Shown here piece after piece: positions 35,259 to 43,726 of a stretch of DNA of 64,000 nt (the stretch's first letter is position 1; every line of letters begins with the position of its first letter). Below the pieces are notes generated by a model. That model was not told the origin of the DNA and searched no databases. It saw only the letters and a program-made list of their open reading frames with translations. Source of the stretch: Pelagibacteraceae bacterium AG-426-E17 (GTDB lineage Bacteria; Pseudomonadota; Alphaproteobacteria; Pelagibacterales; Pelagibacteraceae). The stretch lies in the NCBI GenBank assembly GCA_003210095.1, contig QCNP01000001.1, positions 728,001-792,000 of the forward strand. Direction: 5' to 3'. A program made the translations under genes and the position numbers.

Positions 35259-37043
35259 ATGAAAAAATATCGGACTCATACTTGTGGTGAATTAAATAAA
35301 AAAAACAAGGATCAAAATGTTTTGTTATCAGGTTGGATAAACAAAAAGAGAGATCATGGTAACTTATTGTTTATAGATCTAAGGGATAATTATGGTCAAA
35401 CTCAATGTGTAATAGATAAGAAAAATAAATTATTTAAAAATATAGAAAAAACTCCACTCGAAACAGTTATTAAAATTAACGGAAAAGTAATTGTAAGAAG
35501 TGACGATACAATTAACAAAGATCTATCTACAGGCGATATTGAAATATTAATATCTGATTTTGAAATTTTAGGAAAAACAAAAGAATTACCTTTACCAGTA
35601 TTTTCCGATCAAGAATATTCGGAGGAAATTAGATTAAAATATCGATTTTTAGACTTACGTAGAAAAAAAATTCATAAAAATATTTTACTGAGATCAAGAG
35701 TTATCTCATTTATAAGAGCAGAGATGGAAAAATTGGGTTTCTTAGAATTCCAAACACCCATACTAACTTCTTCTAGCCCTGAAGGTGCTAGAGATTTTTT
35801 GGTGCCAAGTAGATTAAATCCAGGAAGATTTTATGCTCTTCCTCAAGCTCCGCAACAGTTTAAACAGCTAATCATGGTATCTGGATTTGATAAATATTTT
35901 CAAATAGCACCATGTTTTAGAGATGAAGATGCTAGAGCAGACAGAAGTCCAGGTGAATTTTATCAACTTGATATTGAAATGTCTTTTGTAGATCAAGAAG
36001 ATATTTTTGAAATAATTGAAAAATTGTTTAATAATCTTTTCACTAAATTTTCAAAAAAAAAAATAGAAAATTCAAAGTTTCCTAGGATCACATACGAAAA
36101 TGCGATGTTTAAATATGGAACAGATAAACCAGATCTAAGAAATCCACTAGAAATTTGTGACTTAACTGAATTATTTATTAGAGATGATGTAAACTTTGAA
36201 ATTTTTAAAAACTTAGTTAAAAAGGGCTCAATAGTAAGAGCAATAGTTACAAAAAATACCAAAAATCAACCAAGAAGTTTTTTTGATAATTTAGACAAAT
36301 GGGCTAAAGAACAAGGCTGGAGTGGGTTAGCCTACCTCACAATAGAAACAAATAAAGACGCATTAACTGCTAAAGGACCAATAGGTAAGTTTTTTTCAAA
36401 CGATGCTTTAAAGGATTTTATGAAAATTAGTAAATCTGAAGTTGGAGACAGTGTATTTTTTGCTTGTGGTAAAAAACCTGAAGTAGAAAAGATATTGTCA
36501 CAAGTGAGAACAAAAATAGCAAGACAGTTAAATTTAATAAATGATGAGAAATTCAGCTTTTGTTGGATAGTTGATTATCCAATGTACGAAATTGATGAAA
36601 TTTCTCAAAAAATCAAATTTAGTCACAATCCTTTTTCAATGCCTCAGGGTGATCACAAAAATATTGATTTTAGTCAACCACTTAAAATAAAAGCTTATCA
36701 ATATGATATTGTTTGCAATGGTATAGAGTTATCATCAGGAGCAATAAGAAACCATATACCCGAGCTTATGTATAAATTATTTTCGATTGCAGGTTATGAT
36801 AAAAAAAGTGTTGAAGAAAAGTTTAGTGGTATGATAAATGCCTTGAGTTATGGTCCACCTCCACATGGAGGTATTGCTCCTGGAATAGATAGAATTGTGA
36901 TGTTACTAGCTAACGAAAAAAATATAAGGGAAATTACAATGTTTCCTCTTAATCAAAATGCTCAAGATCTTTTAATGAATGCTCCATCAGAGGTTAATGA
37001 AAATCAACTGAAAGAATTAAATTTAAAAATAACAAAAAAATAA
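35259..37043 (+). CDS. aspS: Aspartyl-tRNA synthetase
   Basis: The 594-residue class II synthetase has an N-terminal OB anticodon domain (SGWINKKRDHGNLLFIDLRD), class II motif 2 in PCFRDEDARADRSPGEFYQL, the GAD insert of bacterial AspRS (about residues 285-420) and motif 3 in PPHGGIAPGIDRIVMLL. Length is standard. Whether it also charges tRNA-Asn (non-discriminating form) cannot be told here; no gatCAB or asnS gene is in the window. Confidence 0.97.
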   Translation: MKKYRTHTCGELNKKNKDQNVLLSGWINKKRDHGNLLFIDLRDNYGQTQCVIDKKNKLFKNIEKTPLETVIKINGKVIVRSDDTINKDLSTGDIEILISDFEILGKTKELPLPVFSDQEYSEEIRLKYRFLDLRRKKIHKNILLRSRVISFIRAEMEKLGFLEFQTPILTSSSPEGARDFLVPSRLNPGRFYALPQAPQQFKQLIMVSGFDKYFQIAPCFRDEDARADRSPGEFYQLDIEMSFVDQEDIFEIIEKLFNNLFTKFSKKKIENSKFPRITYENAMFKYGTDKPDLRNPLEICDLTELFIRDDVNFEIFKNLVKKGSIVRAIVTKNTKNQPRSFFDNLDKWAKEQGWSGLAYLTIETNKDALTAKGPIGKFFSNDALKDFMKISKSEVGDSVFFACGKKPEVEKILSQVRTKIARQLNLINDEKFSFCWIVDYPMYEIDEISQKIKFSHNPFSMPQGDHKNIDFSQPLKIKAYQYDIVCNGIELSSGAIRNHIPELMYKLFSIAGYDKKSVEEKFSGMINALSYGPPPHGGIAPGIDRIVMLLANEKNIREITMFPLNQNAQDLLMNAPSEVNENQLKELNLKITKK

Positions 37044-37045
37044 AA

Positions 37046-37873
37046 TTATTTTTTTCCTTTTAAGTTTATCCTTATGTCAGATAAATCAACTAATTTTCTT
37101 TTATAGTCGTTCCGGACAAAACCTTTGCTAGTTAAGTCTTTTACAATTTTAATTAGTTGGTTACTATCATCAGTCGAACCTAATTCATTTTCATTAATTT
37201 TTTCTGATTTTCCTATTGATGGTGTATGCGCTAAATCTTCTCTGTTTAAATAAGATATCGCTAGCTCTCTAAAAATGTAGTCTAGCAGAGATGAGGCAGA
37301 TAAAATTCTGTCATTTCCAAAAACTTTACCTGAGGGTTCGAATTTAGTATCAACATACGCATTCACAAATTCATCCAAGGGTACGCCATATTGCAACCCA
37401 AGAGAAATGGCTATTGCAAAATTATTCATTAAAGCTTTAACTAACTCACCTTCCTTACTAGTATCAATAAAAATTTCTCCAATTTTTCCGTCCTCATATT
37501 CACCAGTATGTAAATAAATTTTGTGATCACCAATTGTTGCTTTTTGTATATAACCTTTTCTTCTATCTGGCATGCTGAAGCGTTTATTAATACTCTCTTC
37601 AACATTATTTGAAAACTTTTTGTTTAAGCTACTTTTTTTTCCCTTATCTACATTATTTTTTTCTAAGTCTATGCTTGATAAAGTATTAGTCGTTGAGTTA
37701 TTGTTTTTTTCTAAATTCTTTGTTTTTCTTTTATCAATCTTAATATCTAGTATCTCAAACTTTCCATCTTCTCTTTTTTCTAAATTTTCTAGTTCTTTTT
37801 CACTTATATTATCAAGGAAATGAGTTACTTTAAGAGTACAAGTGTAAAAAGTATCAACTAAATATTTTGCCAT
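37046..37873 (-). CDS. Stand-alone TSCPD-domain protein (NrdJ C-terminus/NrdJb-like)
   Basis: The 275-residue protein has two parts. Residues 1-60 ([20 protein letters not shown], then [18 protein letters not shown]) form a small domain, then a Lys/Asn/Ser-rich linker, then from about residue 100 a segment matching the C-terminal part of vitamin B12-dependent ribonucleotide reductase: [59 protein letters not shown] and [20 protein letters not shown]. No catalytic RNR domain is attached and no nrdJ gene is adjacent. Pseudomonas splits class II RNR into NrdJa and a small NrdJb of this kind, so this may be an RNR accessory; function here is unproven. Confidence 0.8.
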   Translation of the reverse strand: MAKYLVDTFYTCTLKVTHFLDNISEKELENLEKREDGKFEILDIKIDKRKTKNLEKNNNSTTNTLSSIDLEKNNVDKGKKSSLNKKFSNNVEESINKRFSMPDRRKGYIQKATIGDHKIYLHTGEYEDGKIGEIFIDTSKEGELVKALMNNFAIAISLGLQYGVPLDEFVNAYVDTKFEPSGKVFGNDRILSASSLLDYIFRELAISYLNREDLAHTPSIGKSEKINENELGSTDDSNQLIKIVKDLTSKGFVRNDYKRKLVDLSDIRINLKGKK

Positions 37874-37984
37874 AAATTAAATTTTTTTTTGAATCTTAAA
37901 TTTATATATATACAAATTTAATTTTTAGTCTAATCTAATTTATTCAATCTAAAATTGAAAAAAGTTTTTATTATTATGTTGACA

Positions 37985-38335
37985 ATGTTTAAGCAAATTT
38001 TTACTTGGTGGAATCATCAAACTTTAGGTACAAGAATTTACACTTTTATTTTCGGAAAATTTAAAGGAAAAGATTATTTTGGAAATAAATATTACCAAAG
38101 TAAATCAGGAAAGAGATGGGTTATTTATAACGGTGAAGTTGATTCAAGTAAAATACCTAACGAATGGTTTTCTTGGATACACTTTATGAAAAATAAAATT
38201 GAAAATACACAACAATTAAATAAATTCGAATGGCAAAAAAAAAATATTCCTAATCAAACCGGCACTCCTAAAGCATTCCATCCTAATAAAGATAATGAAA
38301 ATGATTATAAAAAATATAAGTCTTGGAAAGAATAA
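37985..38335 (+). CDS. Complex I accessory subunit NDUFA12-like
   Basis: The 116-residue protein matches the NDUFA12/B17.2 family of NADH:ubiquinone oxidoreductase, an accessory subunit shared by mitochondria and alphaproteobacteria: LGTRIYTFIFGKFKGKDYFG then NKYYQSKSGKRWVIYNGEV, IPNEWFSWIH, and the closing NQTGTPKAFHP. The ATG at 37985 gives MFKQIFTWW; one at 37976 or a TTG at 37955 is possible but less likely. It overlaps the DUF2155 gene by 41 bases, the usual alphaproteobacterial pairing. Its presence is a strong lineage marker. Confidence 0.92.
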   Translation: MFKQIFTWWNHQTLGTRIYTFIFGKFKGKDYFGNKYYQSKSGKRWVIYNGEVDSSKIPNEWFSWIHFMKNKIENTQQLNKFEWQKKNIPNQTGTPKAFHPNKDNENDYKKYKSWKE

Positions 38336-38705
38336 ATTTTTTATAATTATTTTTTTTTTGATATTTTTTTTTCAAAAAAATTACCTAAATTCGGATGATA
38401 AAATTTACTTTGGTAATAATGTAGATATAAAAATTTTAGATAAGTTAAGTTCAAAAAATAAGCTTATAAAGCTTGAAGTTGGTAAAAATTTTAAATTTAA
38501 AAATTTAAATTTAAAAGTTTTAAAATGTAAAAACTCCAAATTTGATGACGATCCAGAGATTACATCATATTTGCAAGTTAAGGATTTAAATAATACAGAT
38601 AATAATGAGGTTTTCGTTTTTAATGGTTGGACTTTTTCGTCTAGTCCCTCCATACAAGTTTTTGATCATCCTGTATATGATCTTTGGATACTTCGATGTT
38701 ATTAG
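38295..38705 (+). CDS. DUF2155 secreted protein
   Basis: A 136-residue protein with an N-terminal hydrophobic signal (FFIIIFFLIFFFQKNYLNS) and the DUF2155 core: ILDKLSSKNKLIKLEVG, then LKVLKCKNSKF and the family ending FNGWTFSSSPSIQVFDHPVYD followed by LWILRC. It is presumably periplasmic; function is unknown, though it habitually sits beside NDUFA12 and acc genes in alphaproteobacteria. Its start lies inside the NDUFA12 gene in another frame (41-base overlap); a later start would remove the signal. It overlaps accC (convergent) by four bases. Confidence 0.87.
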   Translation: MKMIIKNISLGKNKFFIIIFFLIFFFQKNYLNSDDKIYFGNNVDIKILDKLSSKNKLIKLEVGKNFKFKNLNLKVLKCKNSKFDDDPEITSYLQVKDLNNTDNNEVFVFNGWTFSSSPSIQVFDHPVYDLWILRCY

Positions 38706-40039
38706 ACTATTTTTTCTCTATCTAGCCAGGTAACGTTAAAATCAGAATTAATAAATTTTTTATGTTTCAACAATGTTTTATGCAAATTGATTGTAGTTGT
38801 AATACCCTCAATTACAAATTCATCAAGGGACCGCAAAGTTCTTTGAATAGCTTCAGTTCTGTTTCTACCATGACAAATTAATTTACATATCATGCTATCA
38901 TAATATGGTGTTACCTTATATCCTTGATATATAGCGCCATCTACTCTAGTCCTAAATCCCGAAGGTTGATGACACATACCAATAAGTCCTGGAGAGGGTT
39001 GAAAATTTTTACTTGGGTCTTCGGCATTAATTCTACACTCAATTGCATGTCCTCTTGGGTTAATATCCGATTGTTTTAATGCTGTATTCCCGGAGTGTGC
39101 TATCCATATTTGTTCTTTAACAATATCAATACCAGTTACCATTTCTGTTACAGGATGTTCAACTTGAACCCGAGTATTCATTTCTAAAAAATAAAATTTT
39201 CCATTTTCATATATATATTCAACTGTGCCTGCTCCCTCATAATTTATTTGAGAGACCATATTGACTGTTTTTTCAAATATTTCATTCCTTAAACTTTCTG
39301 TTAAAACTGGGCTTGGTGTTTCCTCAATTAATTTTTGATGTCTTCTTTGAACCGAACAATCTCTTTCATGTAAATGTACAGTTCGATTTTTTCCAGACAA
39401 TACTTGAACCTCTATGTGTCTAGGGTTTTCAAAAAACTTTTCAATATACACTTCGTCATTTGCAAAAAACTTTTTCGCCTCACTTTTTGCAGTTAAAAAC
39501 AAATTTTCAAATTCATCCTCAGACCTTACTATTTTCATTCCTTTTCCTCCTCCTCCACCTGCTGCTTTTATAAGTATAGGAAAACCAATTTCTTTTGCTA
39601 TTTTTTTTCCATCTTCTAAATTTGAGATGCCTCCTTCTGATCCTTCGATCACAGGTAAACCATATTTTTTTGCAATTTTTTTTGCTTCAATTTTATCTCC
39701 CATTTTTTGTATTACATCAGGACTGGGGCCAACAAATTTTATATTATTATCTTCGAGTATTTTTGCAAAATTATAATTCTCAGACAAAAAGCCATAACCT
39801 GGATGTACAGCGTCAGAATTTGTAACTTCTATTGCAGATAGTATTGATGGAATGTTTAAATAACTATCGGATGGTTGATGAGAACCTACACATAGGCTTT
39901 CATCTGCTAACTTTACGTGCATACTTTCCTTATCAACATCAGAATGTATTGCTACGGTAGAAATTCCCCATTCCTTACAAGCTCTAATTATTCTAACAGC
40001 TATCTCACCTCTATTTGCTATTAGGATTTTTTTAAACAT
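38702..40039 (-). CDS. accC: Acetyl-CoA carboxylase, biotin carboxylase subunit
   Basis: The 445-residue ATP-grasp enzyme carboxylates biotin on AccB. MFKKILIANRGEIAVRIIRA opens the biotin-carboxylase N-domain; KAAGGGGGKGMKIV is the glycine-rich ATP loop; VQVEHPVTEMVTGIDIVKEQ carries active-site residues. Length is standard. It abuts accB (shared base 40039) in the aroQ-accB-accC operon. The aat gene, which often follows accC in alphaproteobacteria, is absent; accC meets DUF2155 directly. Confidence 0.97.
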   Translation of the reverse strand: MFKKILIANRGEIAVRIIRACKEWGISTVAIHSDVDKESMHVKLADESLCVGSHQPSDSYLNIPSILSAIEVTNSDAVHPGYGFLSENYNFAKILEDNNIKFVGPSPDVIQKMGDKIEAKKIAKKYGLPVIEGSEGGISNLEDGKKIAKEIGFPILIKAAGGGGGKGMKIVRSEDEFENLFLTAKSEAKKFFANDEVYIEKFFENPRHIEVQVLSGKNRTVHLHERDCSVQRRHQKLIEETPSPVLTESLRNEIFEKTVNMVSQINYEGAGTVEYIYENGKFYFLEMNTRVQVEHPVTEMVTGIDIVKEQIWIAHSGNTALKQSDINPRGHAIECRINAEDPSKNFQPSPGLIGMCHQPSGFRTRVDGAIYQGYKVTPYYDSMICKLICHGRNRTEAIQRTLRSLDEFVIEGITTTINLHKTLLKHKKFINSDFNVTWLDREKIV

Positions 40040-40458
40040 TATTCAAGGATTACTAAGGTTTGTCCATATTCAACTGGCTGTCCATCTTCAACTTGAACAT
40101 TTTTTACAACACCATCAGAAGGTGAAGGAACATGATTCATTGTTTTCATAGCTTCAACAATCATGACAGTATCTCCTTTTTTTATTTTTTTTCCAGGTTC
40201 AACAAACTTTTTTGCTCCTGGTTCTGGAGCTAAATAGGCAGTGCCAATTATAGGAGATTTTATTGCAGTACCAGAAATCTCTTCTGGTTGAATTTTATTT
40301 TCAGATTTTTTTGGAATATTATTTGCAGGTAATGAAGATAAATTATTATTTTTTGATACTTTAATTTTTGTATTTCCATCGCCATATTCTAACTCAGTAA
40401 GATTATACTCATTTAAATAATCTGTTAATTCTTTAATTAATTTTTTATTTATTTTCAT
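40039..40458 (-). CDS. accB: Acetyl-CoA carboxylase biotin carboxyl carrier protein
   Basis: The 139-residue protein carries biotin on the lysine of IVEAMKTMNHVPSP in the C-terminal lipoyl-like domain (about residues 62-139). The N-terminal third contains ELTDYLNEYNLTELEYGDGN, joined by an Asn/Ser-rich linker. It overlaps aroQ by 14 bases and accC by one. Its partners AccA and AccD are not in the window. Confidence 0.96.
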   Translation of the reverse strand: MKINKKLIKELTDYLNEYNLTELEYGDGNTKIKVSKNNNLSSLPANNIPKKSENKIQPEEISGTAIKSPIIGTAYLAPEPGAKKFVEPGKKIKKGDTVMIVEAMKTMNHVPSPSDGVVKNVQVEDGQPVEYGQTLVILE

Positions 40459-40891
40459 TTAATAAGTCATTCATTGCTAATATGGCTAAATTATAACCCT
40501 CAACACCTAAACCAAATATTCCACCATTTACTACACTACTTATTAGTGACTTATGTCTAAATTCCTCTCGACTATAAATATTAGATATATGAACTTCAAT
40601 TTTAGGTTTTTTATAAATTTCCAATGCATCTCTAATAGCGACAGAAGTGTGTGTGAAACCTGCTGCATTAATAATTATCCCATCATATTTTGTATTTGCA
40701 TTTTGTATCATGTTAATAATTTCACCTTCTATATTACTATGTATAAAGTCTAGCTCAATACTAAGATTTTTTGATTTTTCCATACATTTTTTTTTTAAAT
40801 CATCAAAACTCATAGATCCATATTGTGATTGTTCTCTCTCTCCTAATAGATTAAGATTTGGACCATTAATAAATAGTATTTTTGAAATCAT
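40445..40891 (-). CDS. aroQ: 3-dehydroquinate dehydratase, type II
   Basis: The 148-residue enzyme of the shikimate pathway dehydrates 3-dehydroquinate. NGPNLNLLGEREQSQYG is the N-terminal signature with the catalytic Tyr and flanking Arg in the flexible loop; HTSVAIRDAL, VHISNIYSREEFRHKS (catalytic His) and FGLGVEGYNLA complete it. It heads aroQ-accB-accC. The divergent thiS start is only 12 bases away. Confidence 0.95.
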   Translation of the reverse strand: MISKILFINGPNLNLLGEREQSQYGSMSFDDLKKKCMEKSKNLSIELDFIHSNIEGEIINMIQNANTKYDGIIINAAGFTHTSVAIRDALEIYKKPKIEVHISNIYSREEFRHKSLISSVVNGGIFGLGVEGYNLAILAMNDLLNENK

Positions 40892-40903
40892 AGATAATAC
40901 ATA

Positions 40904-41122
40904 ATGAAAAAATTAAAAAAAATCAAAATTAATTTAAATGGAAAGACAGCTTTATTTCCTAATGGATCAACTGTTTTCAATGTAATAAAAAAAATCAATG
41001 CTCCACTGGATAAAATAGCAATTGAATTGAATAAGAAAATTGTTAATAAAAAAAACCTAAGAAAAATAAGTTTAAGAAATAAAGATAAAATTGAAATAGT
41101 TCACTTTATTGGGGGCGGGTAA
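40904..41122 (+). CDS. thiS: Thiamine sulfur-carrier protein ThiS
   Basis: A 72-residue ubiquitin-like protein ending IEVVHFIGGG-type (here IVHFIGGG), so it has the C-terminal Gly-Gly that becomes thiocarboxylate and donates sulfur to the thiazole ring. [20 protein letters not shown] and [14 protein letters not shown] fit ThiS. Its stop overlaps the thiG start by one base, and thiS-thiG form a pair divergent from aroQ. No thiO, thiE or thiC is adjacent. Confidence 0.92.
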   Translation: MKKLKKIKINLNGKTALFPNGSTVFNVIKKINAPLDKIAIELNKKIVNKKNLRKISLRNKDKIEIVHFIGGG

Positions 41123-41895
41123 TGTATAAAGATATATTTAAGATTTCTTCCAAAAAGTTTAAATCTAGATTAATTGTTGGAACTGGTAAGTATAAAAATT
41201 TTAATGAATGTGCCAAAGCAGTAAAAATATCTGGCGCAGATATAGTCACAGTTGCTGTAAGAAGAGTAAATATATCTAATAAAAATAAACCTGTGCTAAT
41301 GGATTATATTAATCCAAAAAAAATTACATACCTTCCTAATACAGCAGGATGCTTTAACTCAGATGAAGCGTTAAGAACATTACGTCTTGCAAGAGAAATA
41401 GGAGGTTGGAAGCTTGTTAAATTAGAGGTTTTAGGAGATAAAAAAAGTTTACTTCCAGACATGATTGAAACTTTAAAATCGACTGAAATTTTAACTAAAG
41501 AAGGGTTTAAAGTAATGGTTTACTGTAATGATGATCCATTAATGGCAAAAAGATTAGAAAATGTTGGTGCTGTCGCAATTATGCCTTTAGCAGCTCCAAT
41601 TGGCTCAGGGTTAGGAATTCAAAATTTTACAAATATTAAGTTAATAAGAAACCAAACAAAGCTACCTTTAATTATTGATGCTGGAATTGGCCAAGCTTCA
41701 GACGCTACTATAGCAATGGAATTAGGTTGTGATGGCGTGTTAATAAATACAGCAATTGCAAGAGCAAGAAAACCTCTAGAAATGGCCAAAGCCATGAAAT
41801 ATGCAGTCATAGCAGGTAGAAAATCTTTTTTATCAGGTAGAATTAAAAAAAATCTTTATGGGTTTGCCTCTACTCCTAATAAAGGAATTATTTAA
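41122..41895 (+). CDS. thiG: Thiazole synthase
   Basis: The 257-residue TIM-barrel enzyme builds the thiazole phosphate of thiamine from deoxyxylulose 5-phosphate, dehydroglycine or iminoglycine and ThiS thiocarboxylate. Motifs include [49 protein letters not shown] with the Schiff-base Lys, [15 protein letters not shown] and [20 protein letters not shown]. It converges with the RNase E/G gene, overlapping it by eight bases. Confidence 0.96.
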   Translation: MYKDIFKISSKKFKSRLIVGTGKYKNFNECAKAVKISGADIVTVAVRRVNISNKNKPVLMDYINPKKITYLPNTAGCFNSDEALRTLRLAREIGGWKLVKLEVLGDKKSLLPDMIETLKSTEILTKEGFKVMVYCNDDPLMAKRLENVGAVAIMPLAAPIGSGLGIQNFTNIKLIRNQTKLPLIIDAGIGQASDATIAMELGCDGVLINTAIARARKPLEMAKAMKYAVIAGRKSFLSGRIKKNLYGFASTPNKGII

Positions 41896-43645
41896 TTTTT
41901 TTATTTTTTCTTTTATAAAATTTCTTTTTATTATTGTTAGCCATCTTAAAATTTTTTTTATTTAATTTTAAATCATTATATTCTTTATGATATTTTTTTA
42001 TTTCTATTTTATTTTCTATTTTATCTAAAACTTTTTTACTTTTATTTTGAAATTCGATTAGATATTCTGGTACTAATAACGATTTATCATCATCAAAGTT
42101 TATTTTAATTTTATTTTTCTTTTCTAAATATTTAATATCATTATTAAAATTTTCTTTTAAAAATGTATTAATTTTTTCTGGTATCTGGACTTTTATAATT
42201 TTTGCCTTTTTAATAATAGCATTTACCTCAATTAATTTTATTATCTTTTGAGCAAATGAACTGTTTGTTAAAGATATATTCCATTGAACACTACTTTCTC
42301 TTAATCTTTGTCTGGACATTTCAAGTAAGCCAAAACTACTTATTCTTCCAATTTGAACTCTTGCACGATCTTTTCTACAGCGTTCTTTTAGTCTTCTCTC
42401 TACATGGCGTCTATTACTAAAATTCATCATATCAATAAAATCAATTATTATTAAACCTGATAAATCTCTAATTTTTATTTGTCTGGCGATTTCTTCCGCA
42501 GCTTCTAAATTTGTATCAAGAGCGGTGCTTTCAACATTTTTCTGCCTGATTGACTTACCTGAATTTATATCTATAGAAACCAAAGCTTCTGTAGGATTTA
42601 TTACCAAATAACCACCTGAATTCAGTTTAACTGTTGTGTCATAAATTTCGTTTAGTTTTTCCTCTATTTTCTCTTTTATAAACAAAGGTTGTTTATCTCT
42701 ATATTTTTTAATTTTTTTTAAATTATTTGGCATCAATAATTTCATGAAGTTTTTAGCTTTTTGATAACCAGTATTTCCTTCAATGATTATATTTTTTGTC
42801 TCATCATCATAAATATCTCTTAAAGTCCTTTTTATAATATCGCTCTCTTGATGAATTAGGGCTGGAGCCATTGAATTCATTGCATTCTCTTTAATTTTGT
42901 CCCATGTCTCTATTAAGCTTGATAGATCATATTCAATATCTCTTTTTGTTTTATTAGAGCCAGCTGTTCTCACTATTAAACCCATTTCTTTTGGAATACT
43001 TATTTCATTAAGAATAGTTCTAATTTTTTTTCTATCACCTGAATTAAATATTTTTCTAGAAATTCCACCCCCTTTGGGAGTATTAGGCATTAAGACAATA
43101 TATTTTCCTGCGATTGATATAAAAGTAGATAATGCGGCACCTTTTAATCCTCTTTCGTCTTTTAAGACTTGAACAAGTATTACCTGATTAGGTTTAATAA
43201 CTTCTTGAATTTTATATCTTTTTGATGGAATTTTTTTTTTTAATTCTTCTTCACTTGCTTGCGATCCATTTTCAATTTTCTTATCATCAATTATTTTTTC
43301 ATCATTTTCTTTGAACGATATATCATTGTTTACACTTTTTTTCGCTAACTCTTCTCTATGTCTTTCCTCCTCTAATTTAATTTTATTTAAATCACTAGAG
43401 GGTAGTTGATAATAATCAGATTGAATATCATTAAAAGATAAGAAGCCATGCCTTTCTCTTCCAAAATCTACGAATGCTGCCTGAAGAGATGGTTCAATTC
43501 TACTTACTTTACCTAAATAAATATTGTTTTTTATTAGATTACTTTTAGTTGTCTCATACTCGTAATCTTCAATGTTTCCATTTTCTTTAAGTACAACTCT
43601 AGTTTCATCAGGATGCGATGCATCGATGTATAAATTCTTTTCCAT
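41888..43645 (-). CDS. Ribonuclease E/G family endonuclease
   Basis: The 585-residue protein has the RNase E/G catalytic half: an interrupted S1 domain ([20 protein letters not shown] and [14 protein letters not shown], with a Lys/Glu-rich insert of about 60 residues), then [20 protein letters not shown] and [20 protein letters not shown] with the catalytic aspartates, and [14 protein letters not shown]. The zinc-link CPxCxG that normally follows SRQRLR is not seen. The C-terminal tail is a short Lys/Asn-rich segment, so a degradosome scaffold is missing. Function would be mRNA turnover and rRNA processing. I cannot choose between rne and rng. Confidence 0.9.
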   Translation of the reverse strand: MEKNLYIDASHPDETRVVLKENGNIEDYEYETTKSNLIKNNIYLGKVSRIEPSLQAAFVDFGRERHGFLSFNDIQSDYYQLPSSDLNKIKLEEERHREELAKKSVNNDISFKENDEKIIDDKKIENGSQASEEELKKKIPSKRYKIQEVIKPNQVILVQVLKDERGLKGAALSTFISIAGKYIVLMPNTPKGGGISRKIFNSGDRKKIRTILNEISIPKEMGLIVRTAGSNKTKRDIEYDLSSLIETWDKIKENAMNSMAPALIHQESDIIKRTLRDIYDDETKNIIIEGNTGYQKAKNFMKLLMPNNLKKIKKYRDKQPLFIKEKIEEKLNEIYDTTVKLNSGGYLVINPTEALVSIDINSGKSIRQKNVESTALDTNLEAAEEIARQIKIRDLSGLIIIDFIDMMNFSNRRHVERRLKERCRKDRARVQIGRISSFGLLEMSRQRLRESSVQWNISLTNSSFAQKIIKLIEVNAIIKKAKIIKVQIPEKINTFLKENFNNDIKYLEKKNKIKINFDDDKSLLVPEYLIEFQNKSKKVLDKIENKIEIKKYHKEYNDLKLNKKNFKMANNNKKKFYKRKNKKIK

Positions 43646-43726
43646 AAAATTATTTTAATATTAATCATTGTTTTTTTAAATTCTGTGCCTAAACTTTAAC
43701 AAATTCAATAATTAAATTATACCAAA

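Noticed and set aside
39414-39776. Two overlapping plus-strand frames inside accC
   Set aside because: Antisense to a conserved ATP-grasp domain; compositional artefact.
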